A stretch of 64,000 nucleotides of DNA from Halichondria panicea. Taxonomy: Eukaryota > Porifera > Demospongiae > Suberitida > Halichondriidae. Under the pieces are notes generated by a model, which was given only the letters and a program-made list of their open reading frames with translations, was not told the DNA's origin and made no database searches. A program made the translations under genes and the position numbers. Below are positions 1 to 11,791 of this stretch, in pieces. The first letter of the stretch is position 1. Each line of letters opens with the position of its first letter. Location of the stretch: positions 7,240,073 through 7,304,072 of the forward strand of contig NC_087378.1 in NCBI RefSeq assembly GCF_963675165.1, in the 5' to 3' direction.

Positions 1-3000
1 GTTTTATCCCAGTCGAAGGATTAAGAGCTCCAAATGTTAAACCGGACAGCGGGCTGTCAGTCGAGGGCTTGTTGTCGAGAGATACGTTACTAGGTAGTTT
101 AAAACCAGTATCTGAGGTTGTAGTCGAAGGTGTTCCAAGTAGCAAAGTCTGTTGGGTTGTTGGTACATTTCCAGTTGATGTTGCAGCTGGTAGCAGACAG
201 GTGCCATGTGAAGAAGTGTTAGAGGACGTAGCAGTTGATACAGAGCCTAAAGTGAGCCCACCACCTAACTTGAAGCCACCTGTCGGGCCAAACTGAAACC
301 CTCCACTTTTGTGCTCATCTTTCTTAGTTTCTTTCTGACTACCAGGTTTTGGAGTAGTACATGCAACACACGCACTATCACTGTTTTTATTCTGAATCAA
401 ACACGTATCACATGTCCATTTCGAGTCTCCAGACGAATCTTGGGGTTTCCTTGAGAGGTTTAGACCACCTCCTCCTAATTTTAGTCCTCCAGTAACGGTA
501 GATTTGGCCTGGCTCTTTCCTGGTTTCGAGGCAGAACAAGCGATACAGCTGTCAGCTTCGGCCTTGTTCACAAGTAAACACGTATCACATGACCACGTAT
601 CTTTAGCAGGTGATGCTAATTGAGTTCCTCCCGTCAGTGATAGTCCAGCCCCAGGTTTTATGCCGCCAGACATATTTTCGAGAGAAAAGCCAGTACTCGA
701 ACCAATGCCTCCACTACCAAGCAAAACACTGGAACCCAACTTGAAGCCTCCAGAGACGCTAGGCATTTCTCCTAATGATGTACTGGTTCCAGACTTTAGG
801 CCTAGGGTGGAACCTAAAATCAATGAACTAATTAATGACGATAATTATACACAAGTATGCATAAGCTATAATTATATGTACACAAGAGTCTCTCACGTAC
901 ATCACACACATGCGCTAATAGTTAGGGTAGAGTCAAGGTAGCAGTATTATGTGTGTAGTACATGTAGTTACCTCCTAGCGAGAGTCCTGTCCCAAGTTTT
1001 AATCCTCCAGTGCTCGATACAGACAGTCCAGAGACTGAGGCCGTGTCCTTGCTGTCCAACTGTGCCCCAGGCTTTGACGAAGAGCAGGCTACACACTTGA
1101 CATCTTGTTGTTTGTTCGAAACCAGGCACGTGTCACAAGTCCAACCACCAGTAGAGGATGAGGTCGTTAGCCCAGGAAATGATTTGGCTTTTTCATTGGA
1201 CGACTTTGAGGCTTTGCTCTTAGTGTTCGGATTGGCAGCTTCACAGGCAACACATTTACCGTCAGAAGCTTTATTGCTGAGTAGGCATCCACTGCACTCC
1301 CAGGAGCCAGCTGCAGGTTTTAGGAGAGGGAACGGATTTTTCGAAGTAGCTGGTGGTAGTTTAAATCCTGAACCGCCAAGTTTGAACCCGGGATTGGATC
1401 CTATTTGAAGCCCGCTGGTCATTGCTTTACCCCCACCAGGCTTGCTTGCTGTACACGCCACACACTTGCTAACACTGGCTTTGTTACTGATCAGACATTG
1501 TTCACATTCCCACGAGCCAATGGACGGGGCAAAACGAGAGAGAGGTTGAGATTTTGGCTTCTCTTTTCCAGCACTTTCGTCGTCCGAGGCAGTCAAATCG
1601 ACGACGACATCTTGAGATTTCGATCCACTAGTTGCGGAGGACGTACTTTTGTTTGATGAGAGAAACTGACTGTATTCGGGTTTCCTAAGAGCTTCTACGA
1701 CACTCATGTTTTTCATTTGGGGAGGGGGTGTTTTCGAAGGCGGCTTTTGTGTGAGGGCGAGGGGAGTCTTGGTAGTAGCGAGTGATACAGAAAAGGCCAC
1801 GTTAGGAGTGATGCCAGGTGTGCCCGTTGAGAGGTGTGGCTTGGGGGTATTAAATCCAAATGACACCTGCGGAAGACGTACAAAAACAATTAAACACTGT
1901 AGGACAAAACTATTTTACGACCCAAAAAAGTTACAATTTCGTTTTACGTTCATGCATAGCATAGTAAGCTACTGTAAGAGGAAGCAGCAACAGCACAGGA
2001 CAGTGGTGGACACATCAAGTGCTTACCTTGGGTGGTGTGTTAATCGAACGGGGTGAGCCAGGACTTATCGGAGTGGGCTTGGAGAAAGAGAAATTGTGAG
2101 TGAAAGAATGAAGCTGTTGATCCATTGGTTTTGAAGTAGTGAGTAGTTTGGGAGGAGCAGAGCTCTGTGTGGGATGCAGCATTTAAATTATGAAGAAGGC
2201 ATGAAAGGTTCGTATTAAGACATTCCCAAAAGTTCACACATGTAGCTATAAACTGTTTTGGGCCCACCTACCACAGAAATAATTGCTAGGATCTGGCAGA
2301 TTCATTTGTACTGCTATAATTCTGATGACTTCGCCCTTCCTACATTTTTTAATTGCCCAATTCGCCCCCCCTGATCCAAATTCCTGGATGCAGCCCTGGA
2401 CACAACATTTGCTCACTCCTATGTAACTAACAGGCCACACGATCACTAGATACTTGTACGTGTAATGATGCATCACCTGGTCACCAACGGCTTTGTTGGG
2501 GAGCAGTTGTGAGTGGAAGGCAAATGCAGGGAGAGCACCGCCCTGTCCGAGATTGAGTCCCACTCTAGGGGGTGGGGCCACTGGGTTATGATACTCCTCC
2601 TCTGAATCATCCCCACCACTGGTACGACGAGTACGGGCCCCTCGAGAGCGACGAGACATCTTGCCACCACCCTGAAAAAGGGGGAGGGGTTTGGTATATA
2701 CTGTATAGCGAGTATAATATTATGTTGAATTATAAACTTTCGCTGATTAAGCATGCCCATAAATATTAATATTGCAAACCTGCAGCTGAAGTTCACGAAA
2801 TTTTATACCCTTGAAACATACCCCGCTATACAGTGGAAAATTAGAAAGGGGGAGGGGTTTGGTATAATATAGTTTGAATGTGGTTCAAATTACTTTGTAC
2901 TTACAGAATGAAAGGACTTCATCTTGGGACTCGTCCCACTTTCCGAGCCGTGGGTTGGTGGTGACTGGAGGGGGGGAGGGGCAGAGAACTTGAGGCCAGC

Positions 3001-6000
3001 GAGGGCAGAGGAGGTCGGAGACGACGAAGAGATGAGAGGGTGTGAATTGAGGACTTTAGGAGCGAACTTGGAGTGTGTGGTTGTTGTGTGGTGTGAGTGT
3101 GTGGGGGTACTGTCAGTGTGGTCCGTTGACGTGTTCCCCTGTGTGGGAGTGGGGGGGGGGGGTAACTGTAAGCTCACAAGAATCTACATACATAATATGC
3201 GACTTGAGTAAATAAATCTGCTAAAAAGACAGAGGTACAGAGGTGCATCTACAGTCTCTAAATCTACCCCTGTGTACTCCTGACTATAATTATATTAGAT
3301 GAGATGATTGTTTGTATCTGACCATGGCATGTATAAGAGCGGCTCTATAGTTATTACTGTCTAGTTGGGCGTGGCCCGACCGGCCCTGACGGGAGGTCGG
3401 GTTGCAAATCTATCTGGGATTTGTTCTGCGCCACTATAGTGGCGCCCTATCAGATTGCAGCATTTTTCACGTGCTTCGTTACACTTCGGCAGAACAAATC
3501 CCAGATAATCTTGCAACCTGACCTCCCGTCAGGGACGGTCAGGCCACGCCCATCTAATTACTGTCTTGGACACGTAAAACAATGTATAGTAGTTCTAGTG
3601 TACCATTGATCTTGTTAGAGAGGGGACCAGCTGTGTTTGTGTGGGGTGTGACCTGGTGCTCTGCAGGGGGGCTACAGGTGGGGGGGAGAGGAGGGACGAG
3701 GTACACTCAGATACACGACGACGCTTGGCCTGCTGGGAGGAAGGGGTGATATCAGCACACTGTACAGGGTTGCTAACTACAGTAGAGATGTCCTGCACTA
3801 AGTTTCTCAAGTGGCTTACACAGTATGGCCTTTACTTTACGTACAGTACAACTAACAATTTGCACTTTACATACAAGGTATAGTATGGCCTATACTGCTC
3901 AATGTGCACTGGGGGGCAAGCTCTCTACAAAGTCGGACATTGCAATGCACAAATTCAGCTACAGAGTAGTAGTCCTACACAAGCGCAATTAGTTCTATGT
4001 ACGTATCACTACACTATGATACAGTACCTGCATCTCCGGCGGTAACCCTCTCATTGGAATCCTCCTGGCGTCAGAGAGAGGGGAAGTGAGAGAATTGAGG
4101 GTGTCCATTATTCTCTTAGCCGTAGCACTCACCACCGACTGACCAGCGTTGCCCATAGTGGGTGTGGCCCGCACTGATACACGTAGTGGGGCGAACTGAG
4201 GGAAGTGATACAAATATAATGTGCAACAATGTGAGGATGATGATTGAAACAATCCGTGCTTGTCGTAGTAAGTACAGCATTGAAAGGAAGCATGAAGTAA
4301 TGGGTGTTTGTCTCGATTGGAAAATGGTGGCCAATACGATCTAGGCTGTACTTGTAGATACGATGTAAAGTACTTGTAGATACAATGTAAAGTGTACATA
4401 ACACCCATAAAAATGGTAATTTAGAAGCTTAGGATATACTTCAATCTGGCAATCAGGGGGTGTAGTTCTTACAGATAACTAGATAGTCAACTATATACCA
4501 CAATGACAGCCATGCTCACCCACGGCCCACTCACCACTGGTGGGCTTGACTCAGTGCGTGGTCTCTTGACTCTCAGCTTCTGGTGAGAAGCTGCCCCACC
4601 AAATGAGGTCCTGCCAGAATAGAATGGCGATCGGAACGGACTGCGACTGATAGACTCGTTAGTGAACGCCCTGAGGGTGCAAACGAGCGTTAGTTGTGCA
4701 AAATGCAGGAACTCTTTTGAGGGCAATATCTAGCCACAAGGAAAATGAGGTGACCTCTAGAGCACATATAAAGGTCAGGTAATCAAGATGTGGGCAATCT
4801 AAGAAAAAATGGAGGTTGATTTATTATTTAAACTTTTGCACATACACTATACTGCATAAAAGTATGAAGGTCTCACTGCCACCACGACATTGAGCTAACC
4901 GACGGACCTTGCAGGTGTGGCCAGCCCGCTGACTGAGAAGGTGGAGGACTGGAGACCAGGCAACACTGGCTGGAAGGGACTGGTCGCTCTCTCTCCATTC
5001 ATCTCTACATTCATCTGTACACACAAAAATAGTTTTAAAATGGTTGCAACTCACATGGTTCAAAATTGTAGGTAAGGCAAATATATGAACACGATATTCG
5101 AAATCAGTTTGGAAATTGGTTGCTAAACTCACAAGGCTCTAAACTTGAATGGCTAGTGGGCACAAATCACTAAGGGGCAAATGAACACAACATTTGGTGG
5201 TGCATACGATTCAGGAAACACAAAACAACATAACTCACATCCTCTTCCTGTCTCTCACGCACTGGACTCAACTGGGGGGTTGACGTGGTAACAGCCGTTG
5301 AGGAATACAATCGCCGAGTCAGCTCTGCACTTAACCCCGTGGTAGCCCTCGAAGACATTTTGACCGTCTGTCGATACGAGGAATTAACTTTGTTCGAGAA
5401 AGCAGGATGGGATACCAACGGCACATTTATATGCTCTTGTGTTTCATTTCCTTCCACTTGAGGAGCAGGGTTATGATCTCTATCTACACTCGATATTAAC
5501 GCCCCCTCAGTAGACAAGCCTCCCGATATTAACGCCCCCTCAGTAGACAAACCTCCTGATATTAACGCCCCCTCAGTAGACAGGCCTCCCATCTGCATGC
5601 TCGTATCACACATATCTCGAGAGGTGTCTATAATCTCAGGTTCTGTGTCCTCTTCAACAAAGCTCTCGTTGCTGCTGTCACACAAATTATTGCTTTCACT
5701 ATTCTCAGTCAAAGCTTCCTCGAATAACGATAAAGCTGCCCTAAAGTTAGCGGTATTGTTTCTTGATTTGTTCACTTTCTCTCGGTTAAACGGATTAGAA
5801 GGTGGGAGGGGTGTACTTCTTTGTAGACCCGTTGGCCTATCGGATGGGCCAGGGCCGTCTTCAGTGGCTGCATTGCTAGAAAGGGGGCGGTCAGATGCAA
5901 GTGGGTGTGTGTGAATGGGTGGAGGTAGCGAGGTGTCATCTCTTTGTCTTGATGATCCATCGTCTTTTGACGGACTCAGATAGCTCAACCAGGAGGACGG

Positions 6001-6347
6001 GGTTAGCCAGCTCTTCACTTTGTCCACTAGGTTCTGTGTGTGCATTGCATTGCAATTCGGTTAACACAATGCCATCATAATTTGACGCATGTATAATTAT
6101 ACATGTACGTACTCGACACCTTACGTACTATGAAATTAGTTGTATGTCCTGAGGCAGTACAGTGTGTATGACCCTATGTACACATGACTGTTCTATCTGC
6201 TGCATTACTGGGTCTGGGCTCATTTCAGCATGCATTTAAATATTAGAATGGGTATCATCTTACATTAGCACTGTTGTTTCTCTCGTAAGGTTTGGTAGAT
6301 CTCGATCTTTGCCGTGTGCTTTTGGCTTTGAACTCTGATCTAGACAT
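1..6347 (-). CDS. NUP153: NUP153-like nuclear pore basket protein (3' end beyond window)
   Basis: FG nucleoporin of the nuclear basket. Eleven exons, all phase-consistent: 6264-6347, 5239-6033, 4908-5014, 4535-4670, 4028-4195, 3604-3792, 2905-3165, 2477-2671, 2027-2164, 972-1866, 1-813 (open). The start is the short exon with ATG at 6347; an ATG nearer exon 2 lies in the intron. Exon 2 opens with an amphipathic segment (VDKVKSWLTPSSWLSYL) resembling the membrane-binding helix of NUP153. Exons 4-5 carry the conserved SPFYSGRTSFGGAA and TAKRIMDTLNSLTSPLSDA blocks. Exon 10 has three RanBP2-type zinc fingers (W-x-C-x2-C-x10-C-x2-C) and exon 11 two more. In known NUP153 these fingers bind Ran. The FG-rich tail expected after them is mostly outside the window. 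The donor of exon 3 (GTCCGT) is weak but is the only one that keeps phase. Exon 2 also contains three copies of a short repeat around LSTEGALISG. Confidence 0.9.
3362..3556. mobile_element. MITE with 9-bp target duplication
   Basis: A 195-bp non-coding palindromic element in a NUP153 intron. The ends are inverted repeats starting TAG(T/A)TGGGCGTGGCC, with homologous arms of about 75 bp. The 9-bp direct repeat ATTACTGTC flanks it at 3353-3361 and 3557-3565. Target length and the TAG start match the two larger elements at 35831 and 51783. The GGGCGTGG motif also occurs in the inner terminal repeat of the 35831 element. Confidence 0.8.
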
Positions 6348-6625
6348 TCTCAGAGCCTCTCGGCATAGAACAGCTTCTTAGTATGACAATTAGGGGAGAA
6401 GTGAGTCCACACTATAAAAAGTACTCGATTACGATTCAAGTCACTGGCTACACATGGCTACTCTAAAATGGGAGCAATTTTCACGTGATCCCGTAGTGGG
6501 TGTTAGGTTATTCATTACCTTTGGGCTATAAAGGTACAAAGTTCAATTGAAGGTTGGATGCAAATTCTTTTGGGGAAAACAATTAATTACATACAGTCAC
6601 GACATCACACAAATAAGCTAGCTAG
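6348..6625. other. Short intergenic region between EXOG 3' end and NUP153 5' end
   Basis: Both neighbours are on the minus strand, so this is the NUP153 upstream region plus the EXOG 3' UTR. No further gene is visible. Confidence 0.6.
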
Positions 6626-6780
6626 CTAACTAGAGCTTGCAAATTTTGCTTTCTTTTGGCTATATAAGTCACTAAGAGGTTTGTCATGGTGGACGCCTTT
6701 GTCTTTCACTTCACCCCAAACTTTTTCCAGCTCCTGAGAACTTGCAGCAGCTTGAACTCTGTACACAAGGTGAAACATTG

Positions 6781-6848
<68 letters not shown>

Positions 6849-8621
6849 CTAGCTGTTGGCCAACCTTTTCTTGTAGCCCATAATAGCCCAGTCTTTTTGT
6901 GAGTTTATCTTACAGCCGTCAACAGCGCAGAGGTCACTGACCTGCATGTGTACACGTGTACGTGTAAGATGGGAATCTCGTGCCTATTATAAACTGTATA
7001 TGCATTAGCATCAAAACAAGACCTGCATCAGCACGGCCTTTGCATCCTGCAAATGTGTAACCTTGATCCCCTGTGAAGGAGGTTAGCAAATTTACTAGGA
7101 AAATTAATGCACAATACACTTATGCTAGGCAGAAAAGGCTGCGTGGTCTACGCTTTTGCCATCAATATTGAACTGATCACAGAACTCTGGTGCGAACTTT
7201 GTGATATGGGGTTCCCTAACAGCTACAGAATGCATCTTTCCTTTTGACAATCCAAGCTCTAGTTGAGGCCACTCAACAATATTTGCTGGCATACCTGACT
7301 TCTGTCCAGCTTGCAATGGAACCTGGTCCCAGTGTGTTTCTCCACTTCCTCTAAGCTGACTTGGAACTGTGTGAGACTAACATCCTTTATCGGCTCGTTG
7401 GGGACCACAAAGGCACCTAGCAATGGTGGAGAGTCAGGTCTGTCTTCAGCAAGTATGATCTTAAAGAGATGTGTTGGCACTGCCACATTGTTCTCTCCTA
7501 TCACCTGAAGGACAAGAAGCACGACAATTGACACGTGGGTATAATCATGGTTACTAGAATTATAAAGAAATCACAAATTCTAATGTAGTGATAATACATG
7601 TATGTGCATAGGAAGCACAATGAAGTGATTAATTCATTTTCCTACACCTAATCACTGCAGGAGGACATGTGCGCTAGCTTTATATACTGACTTCATACTT
7701 GACAAAGCTTTTCTCTCCCTCTGTGTCCCTCTGTGGCAAGAACAGTGGACCGGAGATTACACTGACTTGAGTGTACCTCTTAGAGAGTCTTCTGCAGTAA
7801 TCTTCAACACTGTTCCAATATCTATGAGGAAAATCAGACACTAAAAGCTGGAAGAAAATGGATAGGCAATAATACACGAAAAGTAATTCTTAGCAATCTT
7901 ATTTTGCACGTTTGCAAAGTTTGCAAATGATATTGATGCTCGTAAAACAGTATAGCCCATTAATCTACACGAGAGTACTAGAGAGTACTGTCATTTTACC
8001 CCGAGTTATTGTCCAGGTTCTGTGGGACAATGTTGGTCAGTAGGAAAGTATCATCCATAGAGTTCTGACAGTGCTTGTAGTTACCGGCGGGGGCCATGTG
8101 ACCTCGGCTCCATCCACTCCCACGATAATCAGTGTTCGAAGAACAATACTCTTGTGGTAATTTCGGATCAGGTTGGAACTCAGATCTTGCTCGCTTTGCT
8201 AGTCGACTTGTCACCATGTCTTTATTAATACATTCAGCAACCCATACAGGTATCTTCTTTGATCGATCGTATGTCAGAGAGTGGTCAGTGTAGGAGTGGG
8301 CAGAGATGTGCGGCTCAGGGTACCCATACCTGCAGTGAAGAAGGAGAGAGAAAGATATAATTATTGTAACCGCACAAACACTACTAAACTTACTCTCTTT
8401 AATAGTTACGACGTGATAAACCATGTATATTCCATTCGCATGCAATAATAAATAATGCATTTGTAGGCCTACATGAATAAATTGTTGTTTGCATCTTCAT
8501 CCTGATGATGATCATCTACTGCCTGCTGTTGAAATAGCTGTGGTCTTGTTTTGCACAGTCCTACAGCTCCAACAAGGCCAGCAGCTGCACCACAACAAAA
8601 CATCACTGCTCTGGACTGCAT
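6626..8621 (-). CDS. EXOG: EXOG-like mitochondrial endo/exonuclease
   Basis: DNA/RNA non-specific nuclease of the EXOG branch, which acts in mitochondrial DNA maintenance. Seven exons encode about 346 aa (human is 368): 8473-8621, 8000-8329, 7692-7821, 7300-7504, 7152-7222, 7023-7070, 6626-6733. The N-terminus is a hydrophobic segment (AVMFCCGAAAGLVGAVGLC), likely a signal-anchor or mitochondrial targeting region. The active-site motif SRGHMAPAGN is present with the general-base His near residue 127, followed by TNIVPQNLDNNSG. GAFVVPNEPI and FQVSLEEVE are EXOG-specific landmarks. The C-terminal helix (ELEKVWGEVKDKG) matches the EXOG wing domain rather than ENDOG. The 48-nt exon 6 and the roughly 77-nt intron 4 were placed by phase and similarity. 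The intron 4 junction is the least certain; donor GTATGC is an alternative. Confidence 0.92.
6785..6846. repeat. (CA)n microsatellite
   Basis: A pure CA dinucleotide run in the last EXOG intron, just upstream (on the minus strand) of the final exon. Confidence 0.97.
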
Positions 8622-9187
8622 AATTATAGAGTGACTCGAGTCTGGTTTCTACAGGTATCACTATGTGAGGTACTAGGTCTACAGTCTTGCAAATAACTAC
8701 CACATGGATGCCGCCACGCCCACTTTCAGGATAAAAATCCCCAATAAACCGAATTTGATTGGAATATTATAATTAGTCGATCATTACCACCATTAACCCG
8801 CGGCTTGATATAGAGGATTAATGTGCACATGCTCAAAACAAAATACCATGTTGATGTACCAAGATGATCAATACAATTGCAAATAAATCTTTTATTTATA
8901 CTCAAAGCAAAACGAGGTGGACTACTACAAAACACTGAAAATCTACACATTGACGTTGAACAAAAAATAATCATATCACACTTAATTTTTAAGACACGAT
9001 CAATTAGGTCAAGTAGCAAAATAACTATACATATTATATACATAAATGGTGTACAAAAGAAACAGACAATATACAACTATAGCATACATAAATAATACCT
9101 TTTTAAACGAGCAATCTCCATGTCAATGTAAGTCATATTTAACACAAAGAGTCAATTTCTGAGTCTGTCAAAAAACGTCTTTTTCTA
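8622..9187. other. Intergenic region, Src 3' UTR / EXOG upstream
   Basis: No convincing coding exon. A minus-strand AATAAA lies at 8891-8896, about 290 nt after the stop of the 9188-10349 kinase exon, and could be its polyadenylation signal. The remainder up to 8622 would hold the EXOG promoter. Confidence 0.5.
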
Positions 9188-10349
9188 TTACGCATTTTGC
9201 TCTGGCTCACGATAACCACCATCTTCAGCTGTGAAGAACTCTTCAAGCTGCCACTGTAAAGTCTCAAACGTGGGCCTGTTGGCAGGCTCTTCTCTCCAGC
9301 AGTCAAGCATGACATCGTAGAGCTTGTCAGGGCACCCAAGTGGGCGGGGCATTCGATAGCCTTGCTGTAACGCCTCCAACACTTGAGCATTTGTCATACC
9401 AGGGTATGGGAATCGGCCGTACGTAATGATCTCATAGAGGACTATTCCAAGTGACCAGACATCTGATTTAATCGTGAAGCGGTTGTACATGGCAGCTTCA
9501 GGGGCAGTCCATTTGATGGGAAACTTTGCACCAGTATGGGCCTCGTATATGTCTTCATCAATGACTCGAGCGAGACCAAAATCGGCTACTTTGCAGATGA
9601 GATTTTCTCCAACAAGGATATTTCTAGCAGCCAAATCGCGATGAATGTAGTTTTGCTCCTCTAAGCAGGCCATTCCAGATGCCACTTGAGAGCTGACATC
9701 AACTAGTTGATGAAGTTTTAGCGATCGTCCATCCCCTCGAAGATAATCGAGCAAGCTCCCATTAGTCATCAGTTCAGTCACAATGTAGATAGGCTCTTCT
9801 TTCGTACACACAGCGTACAGTTGGATCAGCTTTGGATGTCGAAGTTGCTTCATGAGAGCAGCTTCTTGGAGGAACTCGGAAGCAGACATAGTACCAGGCT
9901 TGAGTGTTTTCACAGCCACTTTAGTTGTCCCGTTCCACAGACCCTCCCAGACCTCTCCAAATTGACCGGCTCCGAGCTTACTGAGTAGTCTAACTTGTCG
10001 TCGATCGATCTCCCACTCCTCGTTAGCATGTCTTGACAACCCAGCTGTTTGTGGTTTCTCTGACAGTAAACAAGGGTACATCAAATTAACACACAACCCG
10101 TCAGCTTGCTGCTGGTAGTAGGCAACTAGATCGCGAACGTTCTCAAAAGTCACTCGTCTCGTGACAAAGAAGGTTCCATTTTCGAGTCTCTTGATTCGAT
10201 AATGTCTGACCCTCTCCTTGTCTCGAACAGAGAGTGAGAAATCACCGGGAGTAGTTTCACTGTCTCGCAGCAGGTAGGAACCGTACTGGTTGAACTGCAC
10301 CATGAGCTGTTTCTCTGCGTCCACTCTCTTTACTTTGCCAAAGAACCAC
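9188..10349 (-). CDS. Src-family SH2-kinase terminal exon A (no own SH3 exon found)
   Basis: A single 1162-nt exon encodes a complete SH2 domain (WFFGKV..., FLVR-type arginine in SYLLRDSE) and tyrosine kinase domain: glycine loop [17 protein letters not shown] lysine, HRDLAARN catalytic loop, DFG, and activation-loop Tyr in [15 protein letters not shown]-terminal tail Tyr ([10 protein letters not shown]) corresponds to the inhibitory Csk site. The exon starts one base into a codon after acceptor TTCCCAG, the same phase as kinase exons B and C. No SH3 or myristoylation exon lies between here and kinase exon B (10350-11791). The nearest in-phase donor is the SH3 exon at 13954-14324, giving a predicted 510-aa isoform. 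Alternatives are a separate gene with an unrecognised first exon, or a truncated copy. Confidence 0.9.
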
Positions 10350-11791
10350 CTGGGAATCAGGGAGGGAAAGTTGTCAAGTGTACTTTCATTATGAAACATA
10401 ACTATGTACTACATGTACACAGGTGATGTACATTACTTGGGTTAGTCCCTATAACATAAAATGGGGTGACGCAAACTACACACAATATTAAATTTATCAC
10501 AGTTATTTATATACGTAGGGTACCATACATGTACAGAAAATGCTACGGATATTAAAATACGCACAGAAATATTATATAAACACGAACCCTATGTAAAATA
10601 TGTTTTAGGTTTTAAGGTCAACAACAACACACAACAGCTGCTGCTATTAGCAATACTGTATTCATCAGACATGAGGTCTCCATCATATCCATAGCAACCA
10701 TGTATACGAGTAGGGGAATGTATTATAAACACATGAACACATCACAATGACCACAAACCATCTTCAGAACCTTTGAATAAGGTCACACAAATTAACAAGG
10801 CTAAGAAGATGGACCTAAAGCATACTGAGACTATGGGATTAAGCCCTAACTGTGTGTGACACTTGTGTAAGCTGGGGCTTTAACAGTTCACCAAATATGG
10901 AAGCAGTTGACAAACTAGTGGGTTGAAAGATACCACTTCACAGTCGCCCAGTTCAGCAATTAAGCACAGCCATTAGTACTGCCTACACAAGGCTAAGGGC
11001 CTAAATAGAAATGTAACATTTCAGTTCAACCATTTTGGCTGTGTGCTACACATTCATTTGAACCAGTTCTTTGTTGTTAAGGGATACTAGAAGCAGGCCT
11101 TTGCTGGTTGCTGGGCAACATTGTTGTAAGTGATTGTTGGCTAGAGGGGGTCAGACATCACCCATCTAGGCAAACAAAAACAATGAAGGTACCAAAATAG
11201 ACATACATGTACACACTAACACAAGAGAATCTAGTCATAACCAACACAGCTTAGACTAGCAAACAGTTAAAGTAGAGCGCAGGCTAGCTATAGTGAGGCT
11301 ACACCACAAACGCAGTAGAGCTAGACTAAAAGAAGCAACGAGTAGCTAAGTAGAGGGCTAGCTATAGTGAGGCTACACCACAAACGCAGTAGAGCTAGAC
11401 TATAAGAAGCAACGAGTAGCTAAGTAGAGGGCTAGCTATAGTGAGACTACACCACAAACGCAGTTGAGCTAGACTATAAGAAGCAACGAGTAGCCTAAAA
11501 GACTATAAAAGCTTACCTAGTGAAGAATACGCAAAGGGAGCGTTACATAATACAATCAAGAATGACCACATATTAAAACGGCTGTCGAAGGTACAAAAAT
11601 TAGCATGTATGGGATAAAAAACAGTAAGTGTATCAGGCAACCAAGCGATACAAAAAAACACTACTAAATAACATGTATGTAACAACAATCAGTGACACTA
11701 TAGTACAGCACAAGTTATTCAAGGAAAACAAACCGCACTATTGAAAACACACAGAATACTAACAAACACTACTAGTTACATGTACCGGAGT
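10350..11791. other. Non-coding stretch between kinase exons A and B
   Basis: No SH3-like exon on the minus strand and no long reading frame. It contains the 74-bp tandem repeat at 11282-11503. It would be intron for a 13954-to-10349 splice and 3' flank for kinase exon B. Confidence 0.6.
11282..11503. repeat. 74-bp tandem repeat, three copies
   Basis: Units starting GGCTAGCTATAGTGAG at 11282, 11356 and 11430 are nearly identical, including CCACAAACGCAGT and AGAAGCAACGAGTAGC blocks. Non-coding. Confidence 0.93.

Noticed and set aside
5170..6045. Start of NUP153 at the ATG just upstream of exon 2 (6045)
   Set aside because: It lies before the acceptor CACACACAG at 6034-6042; the phase-matched 84-nt exon at 6264-6347 gives a better start.
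6626..6883. Poly-Cys/Val and poly-Thr/His frames across CA/GT repeats (also 15883-16164, 25081-25325, 49032-49265, 55094-55572)
   Set aside because: Pure translation of microsatellites; no real gene signal.
10350..11791. A hidden SH3 exon for Src kinase A
   Set aside because: No ALYDY-, GDWW- or PSNYV-like sequence was found on the minus strand in this interval.
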